Positions 26,151 through 35,816 of a stretch of DNA of 64,000 nt are shown in pieces (within the stretch, counting starts at the first letter, position 1; every line of letters begins with the position of its first letter). The stretch is from contig NZ_JACSCW010000001.1 of NCBI RefSeq assembly GCF_014333585.1, positions 434,001 through 498,000 on the forward strand. Reading direction: 5' to 3'. Origin of the DNA: Hymenobacter sp. BT188. Its GTDB lineage: Bacteria; Bacteroidota; Bacteroidia; Cytophagales; Hymenobacteraceae. The notes beneath the pieces are model-generated. The model searched no databases. It had not been told where the DNA came from and saw nothing but the letters and a program-made list of their open reading frames with translations. A program made the position numbers and the translations under genes.

Positions 26151-28946
26151 ATGATTTTTAGTTTCTCAAAACGAAGGAATGAGCGTTTGGCTCCTTGCCT
26201 GGGAGGCACGGTGCTTTGGCTGCTCGTATTCGTTTTGCTGAGCAGCTGTGCTGAGCCCGCTCCTGCTGATCGGGTCAAGATTGGGTTCTCGCAGTGTACC
26301 AACGGCGACGCGTGGCGGCAGGCCATGCTGGCCGGTATGAAAAAGGAGTTGAGCTTTCATCCCGGCGTAGAGTTCCGGATGAAGGACGCCCACGACAACA
26401 GCACCCTCCAACGCCAGCAGATTCAGGAGTTTCTGAAAGAAGACATCGACCTGCTCATCGTATCGGCCAATGAGGCAGAACCCATTACGCCCATCGTGGA
26501 AGAGGTGTTTAACCGGGGCATTCCGGTGGTCATTCTCGACCGCCGGACCACTTCCAAGCTGTATACGGCGTACGTGGGGGGCAATAATGTAGAAGTAGGC
26601 CAGACGGCTGCCAACTACATCAGTACCCTGCTGCGGCAGCGCGGCAACGTGCTGGAAATCAAGGGCGCACCTGGTGCTTCGCCTGCCCTCGACCGCCACA
26701 AGGGATTCGCTGAAACGCTGGCCGCGTACCCCGGAATGCGCCTAGTAGCGCAGATGCACGGCGACTGGAAGCGGCCCTCCGTCATCCAGAATCTTCCCGC
26801 CTTACTCAAAGCTCATCCCGAAGTCGATCTGATTTTTGCCCACAATGACCGTATGGCCCTGGGCGCCTACCAGGTGTGCAAGCAGCTGGGCCTCGATCGT
26901 CGCATCAAAGTGGTAGGCGTAGATGGTCTGCCGGGGCCTCACGGTGGTATTCAGTTCGTGCAGGATGGCATCTTGGCGGCTACTATTCTTTACTCGCCGG
27001 GCGGGGAGGAGGCCATTCGGACGGCCATGAAAATCATCAAGGGCGAGCCGTACGAAAAGGAGAACATGCTCGGCACGATGGTCATTGACTCGACTAATGC
27101 GCTGACGATGAAGATGCAGACGGAAAAGCTGAACAGTCAGCAGGAGGATATTCAGCGCCAGCAGCAGCTTCTGCAGCAGCAGCGCGATACGTATGCCAGC
27201 CAGCGAACCGTATTGTATATCCTACTCGCGGCCCTGCTGGGAGCTGCCATATTGGGCTTGGTGGCGTGGCGAGCGTTTCAGGTAAACCGTCGCTTAATTA
27301 AACGACTGGAGCGGCAAAATGAGGAAATCAGCTCCCAGCGCAACCAGATAGCCGAGCTAGCTGAGCAGGCCCGCATCGAGACGGAAGCCAAACTTCGCTT
27401 CTTCACCAACTTCTCCCACGAGCTGCGCACGCCTCTCACCCTCATTCTGGGCCCAGTAGAGGAAATGCTGACCGCCAGCGCCGATTTATCAGCCGGGCAG
27501 CGCCACGATTTAACCTTGGTGCACCGCAATACGCAGCGGTTGTTGCAGCTGGTTAATCAGCTCATGGATTTCCGCAAAATTGAAGTAGGCAAAATGCCCG
27601 TTCGGGCATCGGAGGGCAATATTGTGGCTTTCGTGCGCGAGATTATGGACGTGTTCGAGAAGTCGGCCCGGCAGCGTGGTATCATGCTCCGTTTTTTGCC
27701 CGCTGAACCCATTATTCCGCTGTGGTTTGATGTCAATATTCTGGATAAGGTCTTCTTTAACCTGCTATCTAACGCTCTGAAATTCACTCCCGACCGGGGC
27801 CAAATCACAGTCAGCATTCAGCGCGTACCCACCGACAATACAGTGCGCGTGAGCGTGGAAGATACGGGCAGCGGCATCTCGGAGCAAGACCGGGAGCACA
27901 TTTTCGAATGGTTTTATCAAGGGCATCAGCCAACTGCCAAAGGCTCGGGCATGGGCTTGGCACTAGCCATGGGCCTTGTGCGCCTGCACCAAGGGCAATT
28001 ATCGTTTACTAGTCAGCCGGGGCAGGGCAGCACCTTTGTCGTGACTCTACCGCTGGAGCTGCCAGCAGCGCTCCGCAGCAATACACCCTATGCGGGCCTG
28101 CCCACTAGCTTCGCTCAGGAGGAAGAAATGCCCCCCAGATCGAAAGAAGACCCAACACCCACGCCTGTTTCTGCGAGCGAGTCCTTGATATTGGTGATTG
28201 AGGATAATGAAGACGTGCGGGAATTTGTGGTGCAGAAGCTGGCGCCGCACTTTCAAGTATCATCGGCTGCCGATGGTGACACCGGCTTGCGCCTAGCTGC
28301 CGAAACCATTCCGGACCTGATTGTGTGTGATGTGATGCTGCCCGGCCTGAGCGGGCTGGAAGTAGTAACCCAGCTACGTGCTGATTGGCGCACCTCGCAT
28401 ATACCAGTAGTCATGCTCACGGCTCGCAACGCCCCCGAGCAGCAAGTGGAAGGCGTGCAGTCGGGCGCCGACTTATATCTGACCAAGCCTTTCAACCCAA
28501 CGTTTCTGTTGGAAAGCATCCGCACCTTGCTGGCCAACCGGGCCCACCTGCGCGAGCACTTCCGCCGCGAATTATCAGTAGATACGGCCACGGTCGCTCC
28601 CCAGCGCGTGGATCAGAAATTCCTGGCTGAACTCACTGCCATTGTAGAGGCCAACCTCACGCGCTCCGACCTGAGCGTGGAAGATGTAGCGCGCAGCTTG
28701 GGCATCTCGCGGGTGCAGCTCTACCGCAAAGTGAAGGCCCTGCTGGGCACCGGCGTCACCGACTTTATTCAGGGCATCCGCCTGACTAAAGCACGCCAAG
28801 TTTTGCTCGACGACAGCCTGACTATTGCTGAAGTAGCGTACCAAATGGGCTTCTCTTCGCCCTCATATTTCTCCACCGCTTTCAAAGCCAAGTACCAGAT
28901 TTCGCCTTCCGAGTTCAAAGCTCTGCACGTTACGCCCCAAAGCTGA
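26151..28946 (+). CDS. Hybrid two-component sensor-regulator (HTCS) with sugar-binding sensor, fructan type
   Basis: One protein of 931 residues spans the inner membrane and combines sensor, kinase, receiver and DNA-binding domains. A lipobox-like LLSSC is at Cys33. Residues 42-315 form a ribose/galactose-type periplasmic binding protein (IGFSQC start, AHNDRMALG, VVGVDG). The membrane helix is about 354-373. The kinase has His423 in TNFSHELRTPLT and an ATPase domain (NLLSNALKFT, GSGMGLALA). The receiver (about 679-795) has Asp727 in IVCDVMLPG and Lys779. An AraC HTH domain ends the chain (830-925). This sensor type, unlike the common beta-propeller HTCS, matches the fructose-sensing BT1754 of Bacteroides thetaiotaomicron. 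The adjacent fructokinase and GH32 genes support fructan control. Confidence 0.95.
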   Translation: MIFSFSKRRNERLAPCLGGTVLWLLVFVLLSSCAEPAPADRVKIGFSQCTNGDAWRQAMLAGMKKELSFHPGVEFRMKDAHDNSTLQRQQIQEFLKEDIDLLIVSANEAEPITPIVEEVFNRGIPVVILDRRTTSKLYTAYVGGNNVEVGQTAANYISTLLRQRGNVLEIKGAPGASPALDRHKGFAETLAAYPGMRLVAQMHGDWKRPSVIQNLPALLKAHPEVDLIFAHNDRMALGAYQVCKQLGLDRRIKVVGVDGLPGPHGGIQFVQDGILAATILYSPGGEEAIRTAMKIIKGEPYEKENMLGTMVIDSTNALTMKMQTEKLNSQQEDIQRQQQLLQQQRDTYASQRTVLYILLAALLGAAILGLVAWRAFQVNRRLIKRLERQNEEISSQRNQIAELAEQARIETEAKLRFFTNFSHELRTPLTLILGPVEEMLTASADLSAGQRHDLTLVHRNTQRLLQLVNQLMDFRKIEVGKMPVRASEGNIVAFVREIMDVFEKSARQRGIMLRFLPAEPIIPLWFDVNILDKVFFNLLSNALKFTPDRGQITVSIQRVPTDNTVRVSVEDTGSGISEQDREHIFEWFYQGHQPTAKGSGMGLALAMGLVRLHQGQLSFTSQPGQGSTFVVTLPLELPAALRSNTPYAGLPTSFAQEEEMPPRSKEDPTPTPVSASESLILVIEDNEDVREFVVQKLAPHFQVSSAADGDTGLRLAAETIPDLIVCDVMLPGLSGLEVVTQLRADWRTSHIPVVMLTARNAPEQQVEGVQSGADLYLTKPFNPTFLLESIRTLLANRAHLREHFRRELSVDTATVAPQRVDQKFLAELTAIVEANLTRSDLSVEDVARSLGISRVQLYRKVKALLGTGVTDFIQGIRLTKARQVLLDDSLTIAEVAYQMGFSSPSYFSTAFKAKYQISPSEFKALHVTPQS

Positions 28947-29137
28947 ATCAAATTTGAAAGGCAGGTATCATGAGCGAAACCCTGGTTTTAAAAATGAATC
29001 AGGAATTGTATTTAAGTTATTGATTACAAATGATTTGAGCATTACGTAAACGTTGTATCAAAAATGGAAGACTTTGGAATAATAGAGCACGCTTAGCTAG
29101 GCTTCACGACCGAATTTTGAGAAAAAAACAAACGGTC

Positions 29138-30463
29138 GTGAAAAACAGCAAAGTAGTCTTCTGGTCCATCGTCATTGCCCTGGGGGGCTTTTTGTTTGGC
29201 TTTGATACGGCCGTTATATCCGGCGCGGAAAAAGCTATTCAGCAGCTCTGGCAACTCACAGCTTTCGAGCACGGGTTCACCATATCCATCGCGCTTATAG
29301 GTACGGTGCTCGGCGCCTTGCTGGGGGGCATTCCTTCCGATAGACTGGGTCGCCGCAAGACCCTGATCTGGATTGCGGTCCTCTACTTCGTCTCGGCTTT
29401 GGGCGCGGCCATGGCTCCGAGCTGGGTGCCTTTTCTGATCTTCCGCTTCCTTGGTGGTCTGGGGGTAGGCGCCTCCTCCGTCACGGCCCCGCTCTACATT
29501 TCCGAGATTTCACCAGCCGCCTCCCGGGGCCGCATGGTGGCGCTGTTTCAGTTCAACATCGTCTTTGGAATCCTGATTGCCTACCTCTCCAACTACCTGC
29601 TCGCTGATAGCGGCGACGCGGCCTGGCGCTGGATGCTCGGCGTGCAAGTGTTCCCGGCCGCCGCATTTTTACTCCTACTTTTCCGCGTCCCCGAAAGCCC
29701 CCGTTGGCTGATCACGAAGAAGGGTCTGGTAGAAGAGGGCCGCGAAATTCTGCGCATCATCAACCCCACTTCATTCGACAGTGACGTCACGGCTATCCTG
29801 ACGTCGCAGGCTCAGGAAGGTGCCGGGGGGGAGTCGCTCTTCACCAGGAAGCATATTGGGCCGGTAATGCTGGCCGTGCTGTTCGCCGTTTTCAATCAGG
29901 TTTCCGGCATCAATGCTATCCTGTATTATGCCCCCCGCATCTTCGAAATGACGGGCCTTGGCACCAACTCGGCCCTGCTTTCGTCGGCAGGCTTGGGCCT
30001 GATCAACTTCGCCTTTACCCTGCTGGCCATGAACTTCATCGACCGGTTTGGCCGCCGCAAACTAATGCTCATTGGCTCCTTTGGCCTGATTGTCACGCTC
30101 GGTTTGGTAGCACGTTCTTTCTACACCGAGCAGTTTACGGGCTTCACGGTACCCATCCTTTTGTTTGTGTACATCGCCTTTTTCGCCTTCTCACAAGGCG
30201 CTGTTATCTGGGTATTTATCTCCGAAATCTTCCCCAATAGCGTGCGCGCTAAAGGGCAGGCGCTGGGTAGCTCCACGCACTGGATCATGGCAACCATCAT
30301 CGCCTTCACCTTCCCTTATTTCGCCGAGCACCTTGGCGGCGGCCACACCTTCCTCTTTTTCTGCCTGATGATGGTGCTGCAATTAATCTTTGTGTGGCGC
30401 TTCATGCCTGAGACGAAAGGCACCAGCCTAGAGCAAGTTGAGAAGATCTTGGTGGTGCATTAA
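29138..30463 (+). CDS. MFS sugar porter, probably fructose/hexose
   Basis: A 441-residue inner-membrane sugar transporter of the MFS sugar-porter family with 12 predicted helices. Signatures: GFLFGFDTAVISGA in helix 1, DRLGRRKT in loop 2-3, FRFLGGLGVGASS, PESPRWL, QVSGINAILYYAP, DRFGRRK, and the terminal PETKGTSLEQ. The start is taken as GTG 29138, giving the usual short N-terminus; a TTG at 29117 is the alternative. Placed between the fructan HTCS and the SusC gene, it probably carries fructose across the inner membrane for the fructokinase at 35817. Confidence 0.92.
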   Translation: MKNSKVVFWSIVIALGGFLFGFDTAVISGAEKAIQQLWQLTAFEHGFTISIALIGTVLGALLGGIPSDRLGRRKTLIWIAVLYFVSALGAAMAPSWVPFLIFRFLGGLGVGASSVTAPLYISEISPAASRGRMVALFQFNIVFGILIAYLSNYLLADSGDAAWRWMLGVQVFPAAAFLLLLFRVPESPRWLITKKGLVEEGREILRIINPTSFDSDVTAILTSQAQEGAGGESLFTRKHIGPVMLAVLFAVFNQVSGINAILYYAPRIFEMTGLGTNSALLSSAGLGLINFAFTLLAMNFIDRFGRRKLMLIGSFGLIVTLGLVARSFYTEQFTGFTVPILLFVYIAFFAFSQGAVIWVFISEIFPNSVRAKGQALGSSTHWIMATIIAFTFPYFAEHLGGGHTFLFFCLMMVLQLIFVWRFMPETKGTSLEQVEKILVVH

Positions 30464-30501
30464 GAGTCTATCATAGAAGGCAAAAAGCCCCCCACAAGAA
30501 C

Positions 30502-30593
30502 GTCATGCAGAGCACAGCGAAGCAGCTCGCGTGCTGAAGCCTAATTAGTAATCCAGCTAAACACGCGAGATGCTTCGCTGTGCTCTGCATGAC
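30502..30593. repeat. REP-like palindromic element, copy 2
   Basis: Arms GTCATGCAGAGCACAGCGAA to CTCGCGTG and CACGCGAGATGCTTCGCTGT to CTCTGCATGAC, nearly fully complementary, around a ~28 bp loop. It lies between the MFS porter (stop 30463) and susC (start 30723). A half-terminator AAAAAGCCCCCC (30483-30493) precedes it directly. Confidence 0.88.
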
Positions 30594-30722
30594 CGCCTGA
30601 TTGGATTGTGGCAATGGTCACCTGATTTAAAAGCGTCTTTCCGAAAACGATTACAGCTGCCGGGTTGCTTTTGCCCACCAGCGCTGGTCAGCTTTTTACT
30701 CCCTCTACTTTATACAACTCCC

Positions 30723-33700
30723 ATGAAAAAGCTTGTACTCATGCGCCGCCGGACACTCCTGCCCACGGCGCTGGCTGCTCTGCTGCTGACGGCCCCAAAC
30801 CTCGTCGCAGCCCACAACCGAATAGAACGGATCAGTGTCTATAAGGCTGACATCCAGGTAACTGGTCAGGTAGTGGACGACAAGGGCGCGGGCATACCCG
30901 GCGTAACCGTGCTTGTGAAAGGCACCACCAACGGCACCGCTACCGACCCCGACGGCCGCTTCAGCCTCACCGTCCCGGACGATGCGGTGCTGACCTTTTC
31001 TTCTATCGGGTTTTTGTCGCAGGAAATCGTAGTCGGTGGCCGCACCAGTATCAACGTAACGATGGCCTCCGATACCAAAACCCTGGACGAAGTGGTGGTG
31101 ACGGGCTACCAGACCCAGCGCAAAGCCGACCTGACCGGTGCCGTATCGGTAGTCAAAACCGAGGAAATCAAGGACATGGCCTCCAACGATGTAACCCGCA
31201 ACCTACAGGGCCGGGTGCCGGGCGTGAACATCACTACCGACGGCGCGCCGGGTAGCTCGGCTACCGTGCGCATTCGCGGCATCGGCACCTTGGGTAACAA
31301 CGACCCGCTCTACGTCATCGACGGAATTCCGACGCGGGAAGGCATCAACCAGATCAACCAGAATGACATCGAGTCAATTCAGGTGCTGAAAGACGCTTCG
31401 GCCGCCAGCATCTACGGTTCGCGGGCCAGTAACGGCGTCATTATCATCACGACCAAGAAGGCCAAGCAGGGCGCTACGCGGGTAGATTTCTCGACCTTCT
31501 TCACCCTCCAGACGCCGGGTCCGCACATCCAGATGCTCAATACCCTGGACTATGGACGGGTGTACTGGCAGGCGGCCACCAACGACGGCGCCGTGCCCAG
31601 CCGTCCCTTTTACACGTTTCAGACGCGCACGGGTCCCGACGGCCGGCCAGTGCTTGACCAGGTTATTGTGCCCGAGTTTATCGACAAAGAGCAAACGATG
31701 CGCGCTGCCGATACCGACTGGTTTAAGGAAACCCAGCAGAACGCCCTGATTCAGAGCTACAACCTAAGCGTGAGCAGCGGCGGCGAGCGGGGAGGAGCGT
31801 TGTTCTCCCTGAACTACTACGATAATTCCGGTACTCTTAAACACTCTGGCTTTAACCGCTACACGGCCCGCCTCAACTCCGATTACAACTTCCTGGGGGG
31901 CAAATTAAAGATTGGCGAAAACCTGACCATCGTCAAGTCGCAGCGAGCGGAGTTCGACCTGAACCTGGTGCGCGACCGGACCACCCAGTTGCCCTCTATC
32001 GTTCCTGTGCGCACCGTGGATGGCATCGGCTGGGGCGGACCCGTGGAAGGCATGAGCGACCGTGACAATCCCTTGCGCCTGCTCGCTGACAACCAGCAGA
32101 ACCGCTCCAACACGGGTCGGGCCTTCGGTAATGTGTTTGCCGACGCCGAACTGCTGCCCGGCCTGCACCTACGCACCAGCTTCGGCATCGACTACAGCAT
32201 GTACAAGTTCCGCCAGATCTACAAAACCTATAAGGCTGGTTTCCTCTCCGAAGCGAATAACCGGGTCACCGACAACCAGCGCTTCTTCGGCAACTGGGTG
32301 TGGCAGAACACTTTGAACTACGACATGACGCTGGGGGGCAAACATCAGCTCAACTTCGTGGCCGGCACCGAGCGCATCAGCTACTACGACGAGGGCAGCT
32401 ACGCTTCCCGCACCAACTTCGCCAGCGAAGACCTGACCTACGCCTACCTCGACGCGGGCGCGGCCAACAAAGACAACGGCGGCTCCGGCACTGCCTACAA
32501 GCTGGCTTCCTACTTCGGTAAATTTAACTACTCGTTGGCTGACAAGTACTTAGCCTCTGTGACCATCCGCCGTGATGGCTCCTCCCGCTTTGGTGAAGAC
32601 AACCGGTTCGGGGTATTTCCGGCCGCGTCGGTGGGCTGGCGCTTGAGCGAAGAGAACTTCGTGAAAAACACGGCGCCGTTCTTTGCTGACCTGAAGCTGC
32701 GCGCCGGCTGGGGCCAAACCGGTAACCAGGACATCGCCAACTTCGCCTCCCGCGGCCTCTACCAGTCGCTGCTAGGCACCCTGGACCCCAACTTTGAGTA
32801 CGACCGCGGCACGGCTTACGACATTTTCGGCAACGACACCAATTTGCCTTCCGGCTACCGCCGCGTACAGCAGGCCAACCCTGATCTGAAGTGGGAAACC
32901 ACCACCCAAACCAACCTCGGTGTTGACTTCGGCTTGCTGGATAACCGCCTCACAGGTTCGGTCGATTACTTCATCAAGAAAAGCGAAGACATCCTCGTGA
33001 ATTTGCCTTACCTAGCCGTAGTAGGCGAGGGCGGCGACAAGTTTGTGAACGGCGCTTCGATCGAAAACAAGGGCTGGGAATTTCTGGTAGGCTACCAGAA
33101 TGAGCTGGTTAACGGCCTGACGTACAGTATCACCGGCAACCTCTCTACATACCGCAACAAGCTCACTTTCCTGCCTGATGAGGTTATCAATGCTTACGGC
33201 GGGAACGGCCAGGACGTAACTCGCTTGGGCCACTCCATCAACGCGGTGTACGGCTACGTAGCCGACGGCTTGTATCAGAATACCAACGAAGTAAGCGAAG
33301 GTCCCACGCAAGTAGGCGCCGCTCCCGGCCGTATCCGCTACAAGGACCTGAACGGCGACGGCAAAGTTGACAATTTCGACCAGACCTGGATTACCGAAGG
33401 CGTGCCGGACTTCAACTACGGCCTCAACCTGGGCGCTGGCTACAAAGGCTTCGACGTGCAAGTGTTCCTGCAAGGGGTGCAAGGCTTGGAGGCTTATAAC
33501 AACGCCAAATTCCGGACTGACTTCGCATCCATCGCTTCGGGTGAGAACTGGGGTGAGCGCCTACTCGATGCTTGGTCGCCAACTAACACAGGCTCCTCGA
33601 TTCCGGCTCTTACCCTGCAAAACTCCAACAACGAAGGCCGCGCTTCGACCTACTTCATCGAAAATGCTTCTTACCTGAAGCTGCGCAATATCCAGCTGGG

Positions 33701-33881
33701 CTATTCGCTGCCCTCTACCTTGGTAAACAAGATCAAGCTGCAAGGAGTGCGCGTGTACGTGCAGAGCCAGAACTTATTCACTGTCAAGAGCAAGGAGTAC
33801 ACCGGTCCGGACCCTGAGGTAACCAACTACCAGTACCCGGTTCCCCGCATTTTCACCACCGGACTCAACGTTTCCTTCTAA
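30723..33881 (+). CDS. susC: SusC-like TonB-dependent transporter, fructan locus
   Basis: A 1052-residue outer-membrane importer, probably for fructo-oligosaccharides released by the GH32 enzyme. It has a signal peptide (TALAALLLTAPNLVAA), a carboxypeptidase-regulatory-like domain (about 45-120, VTGQVVDDKGAGIPGVTVLV), a plug with DPLYVIDGIPTREG and GSRASNGVIIITTK, and a 22-strand-type barrel ending GLNVSF. The open frame extends upstream to 30570, but that part would translate the REP element; ATG 30723 begins the signal peptide. The susD partner begins 21 bp after its stop. Confidence 0.95.
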   Translation: MKKLVLMRRRTLLPTALAALLLTAPNLVAAHNRIERISVYKADIQVTGQVVDDKGAGIPGVTVLVKGTTNGTATDPDGRFSLTVPDDAVLTFSSIGFLSQEIVVGGRTSINVTMASDTKTLDEVVVTGYQTQRKADLTGAVSVVKTEEIKDMASNDVTRNLQGRVPGVNITTDGAPGSSATVRIRGIGTLGNNDPLYVIDGIPTREGINQINQNDIESIQVLKDASAASIYGSRASNGVIIITTKKAKQGATRVDFSTFFTLQTPGPHIQMLNTLDYGRVYWQAATNDGAVPSRPFYTFQTRTGPDGRPVLDQVIVPEFIDKEQTMRAADTDWFKETQQNALIQSYNLSVSSGGERGGALFSLNYYDNSGTLKHSGFNRYTARLNSDYNFLGGKLKIGENLTIVKSQRAEFDLNLVRDRTTQLPSIVPVRTVDGIGWGGPVEGMSDRDNPLRLLADNQQNRSNTGRAFGNVFADAELLPGLHLRTSFGIDYSMYKFRQIYKTYKAGFLSEANNRVTDNQRFFGNWVWQNTLNYDMTLGGKHQLNFVAGTERISYYDEGSYASRTNFASEDLTYAYLDAGAANKDNGGSGTAYKLASYFGKFNYSLADKYLASVTIRRDGSSRFGEDNRFGVFPAASVGWRLSEENFVKNTAPFFADLKLRAGWGQTGNQDIANFASRGLYQSLLGTLDPNFEYDRGTAYDIFGNDTNLPSGYRRVQQANPDLKWETTTQTNLGVDFGLLDNRLTGSVDYFIKKSEDILVNLPYLAVVGEGGDKFVNGASIENKGWEFLVGYQNELVNGLTYSITGNLSTYRNKLTFLPDEVINAYGGNGQDVTRLGHSINAVYGYVADGLYQNTNEVSEGPTQVGAAPGRIRYKDLNGDGKVDNFDQTWITEGVPDFNYGLNLGAGYKGFDVQVFLQGVQGLEAYNNAKFRTDFASIASGENWGERLLDAWSPTNTGSSIPALTLQNSNNEGRASTYFIENASYLKLRNIQLGYSLPSTLVNKIKLQGVRVYVQSQNLFTVKSKEYTGPDPEVTNYQYPVPRIFTTGLNVSF

Positions 33882-33902
33882 TCATCCGCCAGCCTTACTA
33901 TC

Positions 33903-35624
33903 ATGAAAATTCTGAAAACCAGCGTCCTGGCTATTTCGCTGCTCGCCCTTTCCCCTGGCTGCAACGACAAAGAGTTCCTCAATGTGCAGCCCACCGGCGC
34001 GCTCAGCGACGACCAGCTGAATACCGCCGCCAATATTGAAAAGCAGGTTATTGCCACCTACTCCCAACTTGGCAACGACGTGTACCGCGCGCCTTACACC
34101 TCGCTGTGGCCCTACGGCAACGTCCGCGCCGGCGACGCTTACAAAGGTGGCAACGGCACAGCCGACGTGGATGCGTTTCACTTCTACGAAACCTTCACCT
34201 TCAACCGCGTCGATGTAGGCAACACCGACGAGCTGTGGTTCCTGATCTACATTGGCATTTCGCGGGCCAACGACGCCCTTCGCCGCCTGGAAACCGTTGA
34301 TGCGGCAGCCATGCCGAATAAGGCCATTCGCCAGGGCGAGATGCGCTTTCTCCGCGGCCACTTCTACTTTATGCTGAAGGAGCTTTTCAAGCGCGTTCCC
34401 TACATTGACGAGAAAGTGCCCACTGCGGAGTACGCTACTGTTTCGAACGTAGCCCTAACTAACGACGAGCTATGGACTAAGATTGCCGACGACTTCCGCT
34501 TTGCTGTGGCTAATCTGCCTGACGCTCAGCCTGAAATTGGGCGGGCCAATAAATCGGCGGCGCAGGCTTATCTGGCCAAAACGCTTCTTTTTCAGGCTTA
34601 CGTACAGAGCGACAACAACGCTGTTACGTCCGTTGATCAGGCTAAGCTTCAGGAGGTTGTAGCCTTAACTGACCAGGTAATTGCTTCGGGCAAGTACTCG
34701 CTGCACTCTGATTTTGCCACCAACTTCCTGACGGCCGGCGATAACGGCGTGGAGTCGGTGTTTGCTATCCAGTTTTCGCGCAACGATGGCACCCCCAAAG
34801 GCCGCACGGACCGTGGCAACTGCCTGAACTATCCAATGAACCCCGACTATGGCTGCTGCGGGTTTCATCAGCCCAGCCAGAACCTCGTTAACGCCTTCAA
34901 GACGGACACCCAGGGGCTGCCGCTGTTTGAGACCTTCAACAACTCGGACCTAAGCGCTCCTGCTGATTTCCAGGCCAATACCGTCGATCCGCGCCTCGAT
35001 CATTCTGTTGGCATTCCGTCTCATCCTTACAAATACTCGCCGTCATTCATCTTTGAAACCTCCTGGCTCCGCGATCAGAATACCTATGGGGTGTATATGT
35101 CGATGAAGGAAAACGTGCTGCCCTCGGATCCGAGCTTCCAGAAAACGCCCCCCTTCATGACCTCATCGAAGAACTGGACCATCATCCGCTACGCCGATGT
35201 GCTGCTCTGGAAAGCGGAAGCCTTGATTGAGTTAAATCGTGCGGCCGAAGCGCTGCCCATCATCAACCGGATTCGGCAACGGGCCCAGAACAGCACGGCC
35301 CGGTTGAAAACCACCACCGGCGCCAACATCTCCAACTACCGGATCGGCCAGTATTCGGCCGGAGCTTGGAACCAAGCCTACGCCCGCCAGGCGCTGCGCT
35401 TTGAGCGTCGCTTAGAATTTGCGTTGGAAGGGCAGCGCTTCTTCGACCTCGTACGCTGGGGAATCGCCGCTGAGTACTTGAATACTTACTTCGAAAAGGA
35501 GAAAACGAAGCGTCAGCATCTGAAGGACGCCCGCTTCACCCGCGGCCGCGACGAATACCTGCCAATTCCGTTAAACCAAATCAACTTCAGCAAAGGACTT
35601 TATCAGCAGAATCCGGGTTGGTAG
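33903..35624 (+). CDS. susD: SusD/RagB-family glycan-binding lipoprotein, fructan locus
   Basis: A 573-residue surface lipoprotein (lipidated Cys20 after LALSPG) that would capture fructan fragments for the SusC at 30723. The classic SusD layout is present: FLNVQPTGALSDDQL near the N-terminus, TPR-like helices with RGHFYFMLKELFKRVPYID, and the C-terminal RYADVLLWKAEALIELNRA and QALRFERRLEFALEGQRFFDLVRWG signatures. It is tightly linked to susC (21 bp gap). The following 190 bp hold an inverted repeat pair before the fructokinase gene. Confidence 0.95.
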   Translation: MKILKTSVLAISLLALSPGCNDKEFLNVQPTGALSDDQLNTAANIEKQVIATYSQLGNDVYRAPYTSLWPYGNVRAGDAYKGGNGTADVDAFHFYETFTFNRVDVGNTDELWFLIYIGISRANDALRRLETVDAAAMPNKAIRQGEMRFLRGHFYFMLKELFKRVPYIDEKVPTAEYATVSNVALTNDELWTKIADDFRFAVANLPDAQPEIGRANKSAAQAYLAKTLLFQAYVQSDNNAVTSVDQAKLQEVVALTDQVIASGKYSLHSDFATNFLTAGDNGVESVFAIQFSRNDGTPKGRTDRGNCLNYPMNPDYGCCGFHQPSQNLVNAFKTDTQGLPLFETFNNSDLSAPADFQANTVDPRLDHSVGIPSHPYKYSPSFIFETSWLRDQNTYGVYMSMKENVLPSDPSFQKTPPFMTSSKNWTIIRYADVLLWKAEALIELNRAAEALPIINRIRQRAQNSTARLKTTTGANISNYRIGQYSAGAWNQAYARQALRFERRLEFALEGQRFFDLVRWGIAAEYLNTYFEKEKTKRQHLKDARFTRGRDEYLPIPLNQINFSKGLYQQNPGW

Positions 35625-35640
35625 GCGCGGCAAACGATTG

Positions 35641-35774
35641 CCTCACCCCCTAGCCCCCTCTCTTAGGGGAGGGGAGTAACTAGCTTTTAGTTTTTCTAGA
35701 CGAGTATTTTGTAGCAGTCTAATTTTTAGAGCTAGTTCTCCCTCTCCCCTAGGAGAGGGGGCTAGGGGGTGAGG
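35641..35774. repeat. CCTCACCCCC inverted repeat, pair B
   Basis: Left arm 35641-35684 (CCTCACCCCCTAGCCCCCTC to AACTAGC) and right arm 35731-35774 (GCTAGTTCTCC to GGGGGTGAGG) are nearly complementary around a 46 bp AT-richer centre. It is the same family as the pair at 23369/23584. It lies between susD and the fructokinase gene and could fold in their mRNA. Confidence 0.85.
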
Positions 35775-35816
35775 CCCGTCGATTGAACGCTACCATAATC
35801 ATAAAATCAACTTCTT

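Noticed and set aside
29050..29076. Promoter in front of the MFS porter (TTG then ACTTTG)
   Set aside because: The -7 candidate AGACTTTG misses two consensus positions and the spacing is too short.
29826..29832. G7 tract in the MFS porter as a phase-variation switch
   Set aside because: Seven Gs is short for slippage control, and G6 tracts occur throughout this window as part of the GGGGGGC motif.
30570..30722. 51-residue N-terminal extension of the fructan susC
   Set aside because: It would translate the REP element; the signal peptide begins at ATG 30723.
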